Shown here: positions 9,910 through 17,386 of the stretch, piece by piece | Layout of the letters: each line of letters starts with the position of its first letter | Position numbering within the stretch: position 1 is the first letter of the stretch | Assembly: GCA_030430165.1 (NCBI GenBank) | Contig: JAUIGL010000014.1 | Span: forward strand, 26,692 to 90,691 | DNA: 64,000 nt | DNA from: a bacterium | Lineage (GTDB): Bacteria > Desulfobacterota > Binatia > HRBIN30 > CADEER01 | Direction: 5' to 3' | Translations under genes and position numbers: made by a program | The notes under the pieces: model-generated | Seen by the model: only the letters and a program-made list of their open reading frames with translations | What the model was told of the DNA's origin: nothing | Databases searched by the model: none

Positions 9910-10326
9910 ATGGGCCGCGCAGTCGCCGCAGTCGCCGCATGTTGCACCTTGGCAGCGCCATCGTTCGCGATCAGCGAGGGTGGTTGTTTGTGGTCGATCT
10001 GCGAGGAGAATCCCTACACCGCGATGGTCGAGGTTGCCGAAACCTCTGCCGTCCAGAGTGGCGTCGACACGTCGTGGTTTTGCTACTCGCTGGCGCCGCG
10101 CGCGCCCCATGGGGCGCCGCTCGAAGACGGTGGCGAGCTGCATGTGCTGCGCATCGATCCGGCACTGCGGCGCGTTACTCGAGTCCAAGACATCGAGCTC
10201 GGCGGTGATGCACTTGCCGTCGACGCTGGCGAGGGTGAGGGCACGGTATCCGTAACGCACCGCGACGGCAGTACCACACGATTCGTGCGCAATCCCGACA
10301 CCGGTATGCTCTCGCCGCCGGATTAG
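9910..10326 (+). CDS. Small secreted protein, unknown function
   Basis: 138 residues from ATG 9910. An upstream ATG at 9823 would add 29 residues, but the downstream start places a clean signal peptide at the N-terminus (MGRAVAAVAACCTLAAPSFA, cleaved before ISEGG). The mature part has three cysteines (GGCLWSIC, SWFCYSL). Its C-terminal half (ELHVLRIDPALRRVTRV, GTVSVTHRDGSTTRFVR) looks like a short beta-sheet, propeller-blade-like fold. No family recognised. It lies 40 nt upstream of the cupin-like gene and may be co-transcribed with it. Confidence 0.6.
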   Translation: MGRAVAAVAACCTLAAPSFAISEGGCLWSICEENPYTAMVEVAETSAVQSGVDTSWFCYSLAPRAPHGAPLEDGGELHVLRIDPALRRVTRVQDIELGGDALAVDAGEGEGTVSVTHRDGSTTRFVRNPDTGMLSPPD

Positions 10327-10366
10327 ATCCATTCTCGCAACCACCCGGCGAGCAGAAGAGAAGAGT

Positions 10367-11023
10367 ATGGCCGACAGGTTCTCACGGCGGACGTTCATTG
10401 CTGCAGCGACCGGCGTTCTGGCCGGGGTGAACGCACCAGGGAGAACCGCCGAGGGGGCGACCGTGGCTGGAAAGTCCGAGGCAGAGCGACTCATCGAAGA
10501 CCTGAGGCGGGCCAACCGGGAGAAGGAGGCTCAATCCGCCGTTGACGAAGTGCTGCGACGCGCGGTTGCGAGTCCGGCCGATGTAATCGCCTCGGTCGGC
10601 GAGCCCGAGGCCCCGGGGCTCCACACGCTGCACCACTCCCCCGACCTGACCATTCTCAACGTCGTTTGGTCACCGCTGATGATGCTACTCCCGCACAACC
10701 ACAACATGTGGGCATCGATCGGCATCTACACCGGCCGCGAAGACAACATCGTCTGGGAGCGGCGAGGTGCGGAGGTGGCAGCCGTGGGCGCCGCATCTCT
10801 GTCGGAGAAGGACGTGTACGCTCTGCCGGAAGATGCGATTCACTCGGTCAGCAACCCGATTGGTCGCCTTACCGGAGCAATCCACGTCTATGGCGGCGAC
10901 TTCTTCGCACCGGAGGGACGCAGCGAGTGGGACCCCGAGACCCTGCGCGAGCGCCCCTTCGACCTCGAGGCAGCGCGAGAGAGGTTCCGCGAGGCGAATC
11001 GACGCTTTGAGTCCGGCCGCTGA
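10367..11023 (+). CDS. Twin-arginine exported cupin-like metal-dependent enzyme
   Basis: 218 residues starting at ATG 10367 with an AGAAGAGAAG purine-rich stretch just upstream. The N-terminus SRRTFIAAATGVLAG looks like a twin-arginine signal. The core contains LLPHNHNMWASIGIYTGREDN, LPEDAIHSVSNP and TGAIHVYGGDFF. These are the His-rich strands of the double-stranded beta-helix (cupin, cysteine-dioxygenase-like) superfamily; H-N-H and the later two His would bind Fe or Ni. Substrate unknown. Cysteine dioxygenase proper is normally cytosolic, so export would point to a different substrate. Confidence 0.75.
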   Translation: MADRFSRRTFIAAATGVLAGVNAPGRTAEGATVAGKSEAERLIEDLRRANREKEAQSAVDEVLRRAVASPADVIASVGEPEAPGLHTLHHSPDLTILNVVWSPLMMLLPHNHNMWASIGIYTGREDNIVWERRGAEVAAVGAASLSEKDVYALPEDAIHSVSNPIGRLTGAIHVYGGDFFAPEGRSEWDPETLRERPFDLEAARERFREANRRFESGR

Positions 11024-11223
11024 CGCAGCAGCTGCGGCAGGGTTCGATTGATGCCACTCCTACCGAGTGGCGGCCGGCGAGCTTCGGTCGGATGCCCCTT
11101 CTCGGAGCCACCGTTTACGCTCGTCAACAGCGACTGCGTCCCAGCCGCAGCTTGCGTCACTGCGCCAAGATTGGGAGAAGCTCGATTTGGGATGGCCACC
11201 ACAGGGCCCTTTCGAGATCTGTC

Positions 11224-11943
11224 ATGAGCGACGGCATCGACAAGTTCAGCGACCGAATCGCAGCCGGCAAGGGCGATGCGAGCCGGGTGATCCCCGCCGC
11301 CACGGTGATCTTGTTGCGCGACACCGAGCAGGGGCCGGAGACGTTGATGTTGCGGCGCAACTCGAAGATCGCCTTCGGTGGCATGTGGGTGTTTCCGGGC
11401 GGAAGGGTCGACGACGACGACGCACCCGGGGCGCCCGAGGAGAAGCGGGCGTGCGCGGCGGCCGTGCGTGAAGCGGCCGAGGAGGCATCGCTGTCACTCG
11501 CCCCGGAGAGCTTGGTCTGCTTCTCCCACTGGACGCCGCCGCCGGTCGAGATCCGCCGTTTCAGTACCTGGTTCTTTGCGGCGCGGGCTCCCGATGCAGA
11601 GGTGACCATCGATCAGGGCGAAATTACCGACAGCCAGTGGATCCGACCGGCCGATGCGCTCATCAAGCAGCGCGCCGAGGAGATCGAGCTGGTGCCGCCG
11701 ACCTGGGTGACGCTCCACTACCTGGCTCGACATGGCAGCGTCGATGCTGCGCTCGGCGGGCTGGTTCCCGCCGGCGGGCCGCGTCGCTACGTCACGCAAC
11801 TCGCCAAGAGCGAGCAGGGTCTCGTCGTCATGTGGGAAGGCGACGCCGGCTACCCGACGCTCGATGCCTCGGTATCCGGACCGCGCCACCGCCTGGTCAT
11901 GACCAAGCAGGGGTTCGTCTTCGACGATTCGGGCATCGTCTAG
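11224..11943 (+). CDS. NUDIX hydrolase (NUDT19-like, coenzyme A-type)
   Basis: 239 residues from ATG 11224; an in-frame upstream ATG at 11092 adds a non-conserved basic stretch and is disfavoured. The sequence VFPGGRVDDDDAP...EEKRACAAAVREAAEEASL is a Nudix box with an insertion between the glycine-rich part and the REAAEEA helix. This lengthened form is typical of the NUDT19/NUDT7-like branch that hydrolyses CoA and acyl-CoA diphosphates. The terminal glycine of the canonical REUXEEXG motif is Ala here. FARRAPDAEVTIDQGEITDSQWIRPADAL-type text after the box matches the family. Monocistronic, followed convergently by the LLM oxidoreductase. The CoA-related function is inferred. Confidence 0.85.
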   Translation: MSDGIDKFSDRIAAGKGDASRVIPAATVILLRDTEQGPETLMLRRNSKIAFGGMWVFPGGRVDDDDAPGAPEEKRACAAAVREAAEEASLSLAPESLVCFSHWTPPPVEIRRFSTWFFAARAPDAEVTIDQGEITDSQWIRPADALIKQRAEEIELVPPTWVTLHYLARHGSVDAALGGLVPAGGPRRYVTQLAKSEQGLVVMWEGDAGYPTLDASVSGPRHRLVMTKQGFVFDDSGIV

Positions 11944-11968
11944 CGAGGCGCTGATCAGGAGCCGCGAA

Positions 11969-12967
11969 TCAAGCGGGTGCGATCGCTTTCAGGGCTCCTT
12001 CGAGCATTTCGTAGGGCGCGCCTTGCGGTAGGTTTACCAGGCCGGTGCCCATGCCTTGGGACTCCCACTCCGCCAGTTTTTCGCGGCAGAGCTCGGGCGG
12101 GCCGCAGATGGCGATGGCGTCGATGAGCTCGTCACTCACCGCGGCTGCCGCCTTCTTTCGATCGCCGCTATTGTAAAGTTCGCGCACCAGGTCGGCGTTT
12201 TCCTGAAAACCAAACCGGCAGAACATGGCGTGGTAGTAGGTTCCCATTCCGCCGATGTAGAACGACACCAACGGCTTGATCATCGAGCGCGCGAAGTCGA
12301 GGTCGTCGATCGGTACCACCGCCAGGAACGGCGCGAGCTCGATCTCGCTCGGATCGCGCCCGACCTCACGGGCCCCCTCTTCCACCCAAGCCATCCCTTC
12401 CGAGAAGTTCTTGTAGGGCCAGAAAGTCGGAACCCAACCGTCGGCGCTGCGCCCGATCTCGTTGATCGCCTTGTGCTGGAGCGACGCCACATAGATCGGG
12501 ATATCCGGTCGCGTCGGAGTCATCTCCAGCTTGAAGTGACGCAGGTCGGCCAGACTGCTCTGCTCCGGGGTGAGCCGCTCCCCCTTCCACAGTGTCCGCA
12601 GAATGCCGATCGTCTCACGCATTCGGGTGAGCGGCTTCCTGTAGGGGATACCGTGGAAATTCTCGATGACGTTCTTGCCGCTCGTCCCCAGGCCGAGAAT
12701 GGCGCGCCCTTCCGAGATCTCATCGAGCGTCGCAGTGCTCATCGCGAGGAGCCCGGCCGACCGGCTGAAGATGTTCGCGATTCCGGTCGCCAGACCGATA
12801 CGCTTGGTGTGCACCGCAATCTCGGTCAGCAGCTGGAATTGCTCGTACCCCCAGGCTTCGGGGATCCACACCGAGTGGTAGCCGAGATCCTCGGCGAGTT
12901 GCGACGCCTTGAGAACGACCTTGCGGTCGTACTGCTTCCAGAACGGAACGATTCCGAGTCGGGTCAT
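11969..12967 (-). CDS. Luciferase-like (LLM) F420-dependent-type oxidoreductase
   Basis: 332 residues, full length for the bacterial luciferase-like superfamily. Recognisable signatures are MTRLGIVPFW, LAEDLGYHSVWIPEAWG, RIGLATGIANIFSRSAGLLAM, LDEISEGRAILGLGTSGK and YVASLQHKAINEIGRSADGWVPTF. These form the TIM-barrel that binds reduced F420 or FMN. The ending (GPPELCREKLAEWESQGMGTGLVNLP) is typical of F420-dependent LLM enzymes. The start codon overlaps the stop of the upstream small membrane protein by 4 nt, so the two are translationally coupled. Substrate unknown; in this family oxidation of alcohols or reduction of activated alkenes is common. Confidence 0.9.
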   Translation of the reverse strand: MTRLGIVPFWKQYDRKVVLKASQLAEDLGYHSVWIPEAWGYEQFQLLTEIAVHTKRIGLATGIANIFSRSAGLLAMSTATLDEISEGRAILGLGTSGKNVIENFHGIPYRKPLTRMRETIGILRTLWKGERLTPEQSSLADLRHFKLEMTPTRPDIPIYVASLQHKAINEIGRSADGWVPTFWPYKNFSEGMAWVEEGAREVGRDPSEIELAPFLAVVPIDDLDFARSMIKPLVSFYIGGMGTYYHAMFCRFGFQENADLVRELYNSGDRKKAAAAVSDELIDAIAICGPPELCREKLAEWESQGMGTGLVNLPQGAPYEMLEGALKAIAPA

Positions 12968-13284
12968 CGAGCTGCCGGATCAGCCGCGGACCGGCGCCGC
13001 ATCAGCGTATAGATGGCCAGGGTCAGCAAGCCGACTACCAAAAGCAGGAGAACCGGGAACGAAACGGCGGGAGCCGCGACGCCGGCGCAGGTGCTCTCGG
13101 AGCACAGCGACGACATGAACGAAATTCCGTCGCGATCTTGGCATTGGCTGAGCAGCAAATCTTCGCACGAGCCATCGGGCAGGCAACAAGCAAAGGTGTT
13201 GGCGAGAGCGACGCCACCCCCGAAAAGTACGGAAACAACACAGCCAACCTTCAACGCGGACAAGACTCTGCCAAACATGGTCAC
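12964..13284 (-). CDS. Small Cys-rich exported protein with C-terminal membrane anchor
   Basis: 106 residues. It has a signal-like N-terminus (LKVGCVVSVLFGGGVALA), a mature Cys-rich segment CCLPDGSCEDLLLSQCQDRDG...SLCSESTC, and a C-terminal hydrophobic helix (PAVSFPVLLLLVVGLLTLAIYTLM) followed by RRR. This layout resembles exosortase/MYXO/IPTL-type C-terminal sorting tails (short motif, TM, basic end), but the motif before the TM is not one I can name. The CCxPDGxC...C pattern recurs in secreted proteins of related bacteria. It overlaps the following LLM oxidoreductase by 4 nt. Confidence 0.7.
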   Translation of the reverse strand: MTMFGRVLSALKVGCVVSVLFGGGVALANTFACCLPDGSCEDLLLSQCQDRDGISFMSSLCSESTCAGVAAPAVSFPVLLLLVVGLLTLAIYTLMRRRSAADPAAR

Positions 13285-13533
13285 AGCACCTCCAAGAGAC
13301 CTAGTAGCGCCTCACCGCCAACGAGACAATCTGATCGGGGATCCCCCCTGTCCCCAACCAGCAACCCCTTCAAACACGCCTCTCCAACGGGAGAGGCCGG
13401 CCAACCTGTCCTCCGTAGCTCGCAGAGCGAAGGGGGGCGGCCGGGAGAGGGTCCATGAGACGACCTCGCGAAGCGAGGCTCCGCTTCCGAAACCCACCGG
13501 CAGCACGGTTCACCCCACCGCAAGCCCTACCAA
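13285..13533. other. Intergenic region with hairpin, downstream of the multicopper oxidase
   Basis: 249 nt between the 3' end of the oxidase (minus strand) and the start of the small membrane protein. It contains a CCTCTCC...GGAGAGG inverted repeat (13379-13396) and surrounding REP-like GC-rich sequence. Only short shadow ORFs occur. No T-run follows the hairpin on the minus strand, so it is a poor intrinsic terminator. Confidence 0.4.
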
Positions 13534-15717
13534 TCAGAGACTGCTCGACCACAACCGCAGTCGAACCCCGCCGCCGCCGCCGTAGTCCGAGTGGTACTGC
13601 CCGACCACCGAGACGTATTCGTTCACGATGAACTCGGCGCCACTTACCCACTCCCAACCGGTCTCCGTATCGTACTCTCCTTCGGCGAAGCCGCTCAGGC
13701 GGCGAGTGAGCTGGAGCTCTTTGCCGGCGGCCCAGCGAAAGCTGCCGTCGGTGCCACCCCATACGGTCGTGCGCACGGCGAGCGGCAGAAGCAAGGAGAG
13801 CCCGAAGACGCCGCGAACATCGTCTTCGCCGCCGCCCTCGTCGTAGGCGCTCACGCCCGCCAACAAGCTGACGTAACGATTGACGTAGCGGTTGTAGCCG
13901 CCGAAGACGTCGTACTCGCCTTCCCAGTCCGCCTCCCATTCCGCCGAGACGATGTTGCGGGTGTTCGCCACCTGCACCGAACCTTCCGACATCTGACTCA
14001 ACAGCGTCGCCTCACCGAAGACATAGAACGGGTCCTTCCACAGCGCGGGGCGCGCGGCGGCGGTGGCGGCGTCGACCTCGGTGCCCTCGTAGTGAACCAC
14101 CCGCGCCATCCCAGCGTGCATGTGATAGAGGACATGACAGTGGAAGAACCAGTCTTTCTCTTGATCGGCTTCGAATTCGATTACGGTAGTCGCCATCGGC
14201 GCGAGGTCGACCGTGTGCTTGAGGGGTGATCGCTCGCCGCGCCCGTTCAACACTCGGAAGTAGTGGCCGTGCAGATGCATCGGGTGGTGCATCATCGTCC
14301 GGTTGTCCATTACGAAACGAACGACCTCTCCCTTGCGGATCGGAATCAGGTGGTTCTCGTACAGAGTCTCGCCGTTGAGGCTCCAGACGTAGCGATCCAT
14401 GTCACCCGTCAGGTGCAGAACGACCTCGCGAGTCGGATGCTCGCCTTGCACGGTGGTCGGTTCCGTCGACTCGAGCTCGGCGTAGGGCGTGCCGGGCCGC
14501 TCCGGGTCGGGGGGCGGCATTGCCATTCCGCCCATCCCCGCCATCGCTCCCTTTCCCGAGCCGGCGCCCGGCATCGCATCGCCTGCGATGCCGCGACCAG
14601 CCGCGCCGCCGCCATCGGCGCGCGGCTCGCCGACCGTCGTCCGCCCGCGAACCGCCCAGGCGGTCCGCCACATCGCCCGCAGGTACCCGCCCTGCATGGC
14701 GTTGCGGTAGTAGTCGGGTTTCGGCACGTCGGGGGCCACGAAGCGCGGCGCACCGGCGTCGATGGTTAGGCTGGCCATACCCGAGCCGTCCATGGCGGAG
14801 GCGCGAAACTCGAACGCACCATTCTGAGGGACCTCGACGACAACGTCGTAGGTCTCGGCGATGGAGATCAGCAGCCGGTCGATCGCGAAAGGTTCTACGT
14901 CCACCCCGTCGGCGGCGACCACCGTCATCGGTCCGCCCGCGAACTGCACGTAGAAGTAGGTCGAGGCGCCCGCATTGACCAGTCGCAGGCGGATCCGTTG
15001 CCCGGGCTCGGCGGCAATGCTTCCATCGGGGCGACCGTTGATCAGAAAACGATCGTAGGCGACGTCCGAGATCTCGTTGTCGGGCATGCTCTGCCATTCT
15101 CGTTGCAAGAACGACATCAACCGCCCGCGTTGGACGGCGCCCCATAGGTGCTGGTTCGTGCCTCGCCGGATCGAGAAGTACTCGTTGCCGCTCTTGAGCA
15201 GCCCCAGCACCCGTTCGGGCTTGGAGTCGGTCCAGTCGGACAGGACAAGCACGTGGTCGGCATCGGTCGGCGGCGACGGCACGCCGTCGCGCGGACGGAT
15301 GACGATGGCCCCGTAGACACCCCGCTGCTCCTGCAGCCCGCTATGCGAGTGATACCAGTAGGTGCCGGCCTGCCGGATCGGGAACTCGTAGGTGAACGTC
15401 GAACGCGGAGGGATCCCCGGGAAGGTGACGTAAGGCACGCCGTCCATCGCCGCCGGCAGCAACAGCCCGTGCCAGTGCACGGAGCTCTGCACATCGAGCG
15501 TGTTGTGAACCAGAATGCGCGCCGTGTCCCCCTCGGTGAACTCCAGCGTCGGCCCGGGAATGCCCCCGTTCACCGTCAAAGCCTCGACGACCGAGCCGGT
15601 GACGTCCATCTGACCGATACCGATGGTCAGCTCGTACTCGACCACCTTCGCTCGGGCCGTGCCGACACCCGCCAACACCAAGAAAGCTCCAAAGAACCCA
15701 AACATCGTTCGTTGCAT
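13534..15717 (-). CDS. copA: CopA-type multicopper oxidase fused to a C-terminal CopB-like beta domain
   Basis: 727 residues from ATG 15717. The longer upstream extension has no conserved sequence, whereas MQRTMFGFFGAFLVLAG...TARA is a good signal peptide. Copper ligands are visible in order: SSVHWHGLLLP, YWYHSHSGLQEQ, HHPMHLHGHYF and FFHCHVLYHMHAGM. These are the four Cu motifs of three-domain multicopper oxidases, with a Met-rich linker (GAMAGMGGMAMPPP) as in copper-resistance CopA proteins. After the last Cu motif, about 150 residues follow that are rich in aromatic, alternating beta strands. They resemble the outer-membrane CopB protein that is usually a separate gene. The role is probably periplasmic Cu(I) oxidation or sequestration. 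An operon partner is not seen. Confidence 0.9.
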   Translation of the reverse strand: MQRTMFGFFGAFLVLAGVGTARAKVVEYELTIGIGQMDVTGSVVEALTVNGGIPGPTLEFTEGDTARILVHNTLDVQSSVHWHGLLLPAAMDGVPYVTFPGIPPRSTFTYEFPIRQAGTYWYHSHSGLQEQRGVYGAIVIRPRDGVPSPPTDADHVLVLSDWTDSKPERVLGLLKSGNEYFSIRRGTNQHLWGAVQRGRLMSFLQREWQSMPDNEISDVAYDRFLINGRPDGSIAAEPGQRIRLRLVNAGASTYFYVQFAGGPMTVVAADGVDVEPFAIDRLLISIAETYDVVVEVPQNGAFEFRASAMDGSGMASLTIDAGAPRFVAPDVPKPDYYRNAMQGGYLRAMWRTAWAVRGRTTVGEPRADGGGAAGRGIAGDAMPGAGSGKGAMAGMGGMAMPPPDPERPGTPYAELESTEPTTVQGEHPTREVVLHLTGDMDRYVWSLNGETLYENHLIPIRKGEVVRFVMDNRTMMHHPMHLHGHYFRVLNGRGERSPLKHTVDLAPMATTVIEFEADQEKDWFFHCHVLYHMHAGMARVVHYEGTEVDAATAAARPALWKDPFYVFGEATLLSQMSEGSVQVANTRNIVSAEWEADWEGEYDVFGGYNRYVNRYVSLLAGVSAYDEGGGEDDVRGVFGLSLLLPLAVRTTVWGGTDGSFRWAAGKELQLTRRLSGFAEGEYDTETGWEWVSGAEFIVNEYVSVVGQYHSDYGGGGGVRLRLWSSSL

Positions 15718-15725
15718 GCTCACGT

Positions 15726-15737
15726 CCCCCCCCCCCC
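15726..15737 (-). repeat. G12 homopolymer in the ribosome-binding region of the multicopper oxidase
   Basis: Twelve consecutive C on the plus strand, i.e. G12 on the coding strand, 8 nt upstream of the oxidase ATG. It takes the place of a Shine-Dalgarno sequence. Homopolymers this long are prone to slippage in replication and to length errors in assembly. Confidence 0.7.
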
Positions 15738-15870
15738 GAATCATCCGTGTTACAGCGCACCCGGCGAACTGAAGTCGACCGCACCATCCAGAGCCGCGCA
15801 TCCGGCTCGGCATTCCTCCGGCCTGACCCCTTTGGCCCACGGCAGGACTCCCCTCCCAACACGGACAGAG

Positions 15871-16476
15871 TCAGTTCGCTTTGTCGGCTATGAGGGGGGT
15901 CCGGTCGGTACGAAAGTGCAGCACGTTGCGCAAGGCGTACTTAATCGCCCCGATCTCGTACAGACCTTCGTCGTAGCCCCAGGCCCTTGCGAGTTCATTG
16001 TGGCATGCGAGGTCGAGCACCCGGTAGGGTGGGGGTTCGTCGCGCTCGATCGCAAGGCGCTCGATCGTTAACTTCCGCAGATCAGACTCGCTCGGGTTGT
16101 CGACGGCAACCATGCTTTGTTCGAGACCGATAAAGCGCCTAGAGAGATCCTCGTGCAGTCGCGCCTTCTTCGTCGTTCCCGTCACCAAGTCAATAGTTGC
16201 GAACACGGTCACGATTGCCGCCGCAATTGGAGCGACCGCCACGTGCGCTCCGATTTCCTCGAGCGAGGAGACAAAGGCTGCGGAGCCGAAGATCACGCCC
16301 GCAGAACTCGCGATCACGTGTAGCCTATCGTAGAAACCCCGCCGCGCGTTGTGGTAGCGAACGGATCGCTGAACGCCGAAAAACAGATCCTTCCACCGCT
16401 CCTCGAGAGGGTCTTCGCGCTCGACTTCGGTCATCACTTTGAACTCGGTCTCTCGGTCCGTGGTTTCCGCCCCCAA
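15871..16476 (-). CDS. SLATT-like two-transmembrane protein
   Basis: 201 residues. The N-terminal cytosolic part (DLFFGVQRSVRYHNARRGFYDRLH) is followed by two hydrophobic helices, about residues 54-76 (IASSAGVIFGSAAFVSSL) and 80-101 (VAVAPIAAAIVTVFATIDLVTG). Then comes KKARLHEDLSRRFIGLEQ and a helical C-terminus. This matches the SLATT two-TM fold, found as a membrane effector in CBASS, TIR and other immune systems and also as a stand-alone protein. It lies beside a zinc-ribbon gene and a PHP-ATPase in a lower-GC stretch; no nucleotide cyclase or sensor gene is adjacent. Family assignment is from pattern memory. Confidence 0.65.
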   Translation of the reverse strand: MGAETTDRETEFKVMTEVEREDPLEERWKDLFFGVQRSVRYHNARRGFYDRLHVIASSAGVIFGSAAFVSSLEEIGAHVAVAPIAAAIVTVFATIDLVTGTTKKARLHEDLSRRFIGLEQSMVAVDNPSESDLRKLTIERLAIERDEPPPYRVLDLACHNELARAWGYDEGLYEIGAIKYALRNVLHFRTDRTPLIADKAN

Positions 16477-16709
16477 GCGATATCACTGATTCGTTGGAGT
16501 CGGTAGGCATCTTTCCTCCCAGCGCTCCGCCCCATACTCACGGACCAGCCCCCAAGGTCGGACCGGGTGATGACAACGTAGCCCCACTTCCCACCCCCAT
16601 TTCTCCTACAACGCCCATGATCTTGGCTCTTGGGATCGGGTAGAGAGGCTTCCCTCGCGATCTCCGGTGAGGTCTTCTCCCTTGCCGAAACTCTATTCGG
16701 CGAACCGAG

Positions 16710-17000
16710 CTAAGATCCCTTCTTGGGCTTAGGGCGTGGCCGGGGCCTGGTGTCAGCAATCCTCTGCCTAGTCTCTGCTTTGACAAAAACTCGGGGCACT
16801 CGCCTCAGCACGGCTGGCTCGAAGCGTAAGATGTTGCCGCAGGATCCACAAACCGCCTCCACCTGCTGTTGTTCATTAGCGAACCGAACGGAGAATTTTT
16901 TTGACTCGCAGACCGGGCATTGGCGTTTGACTGGCGGCCAACGCAACTCGAGGCCTAGGAGTGCTGACGCGCGCTCGCCGGGAGTTAGCCTTTTTGCCAT
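16710..17000 (-). CDS. Small zinc-ribbon protein
   Basis: 96 residues from ATG 17000; the ORF extends to 17018 but the ATG at 17000 is favoured. Two CxxC pairs (CPVC at about residue 28 and CGSC at about residue 51) form a four-Cys zinc ribbon. The flanking sequence has VKRQCPVCESKKFSVRFA and VEAVCGSCGNIL. The C-terminus is strongly basic (TRPRPRPKPKKGS). Such proteins bind nucleic acid or mediate protein contacts, but the partner is unknown. Its neighbours are the SLATT-like gene and the PHP-ATPase, all on the minus strand. Confidence 0.55.
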   Translation of the reverse strand: MAKRLTPGERASALLGLELRWPPVKRQCPVCESKKFSVRFANEQQQVEAVCGSCGNILRFEPAVLRRVPRVFVKAETRQRIADTRPRPRPKPKKGS

Positions 17001-17386
17001 GCACCGAGTTTTGAGCACCGTGCCGCGCGAAGCGCAAACCCCGGGCCGCAGACTTGCTCAAACGTGGACTGACGGGCGACCTTCTCGCCGCGAAAGCAGC
17101 GCCGTCGTCTGGTGATACTCGATCCTCTCTAAGTGCGCGACAGCCACCCTTCGGGCAACGCCAGAGACCAACCCACCCTCTCCGTTGATCCACTCGGTCG
17201 AGACACTACACTTCCCCTTACACGAGACCGAACCGATAGATCGAATAGTAGCGTGCGTACTGGCCCTGGTGATTTCCGGCACCGCGTCGAAGCCGGCGTC
17301 GCCAGCTAAATGCGGATGGTGCCGGATACGTGCTGCCTCGCCGCTCCCCCAATTAGCACCGGGACCCCTTCGCAAACCCAACGCAA
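17001..17386. other. Intergenic region between the zinc-ribbon gene and the PHP-ATPase
   Basis: 386 nt with no gene I can support. A minus-strand ORF (17058-17381, 107 codons) has no recognisable motif and an unconvincing composition. Base composition is more balanced than in the rest of the window. Confidence 0.4.

Noticed and set aside
9760..10515. 251-codon minus-strand ORF over the small secreted gene
   Set aside because: Arginine-rich shadow with no conserved motif; the plus strand has a signal peptide and coherent protein.
17058..17381. 107-codon minus-strand ORF
   Set aside because: No motif, unusual composition, and it lies in a gap; insufficient evidence for a gene.
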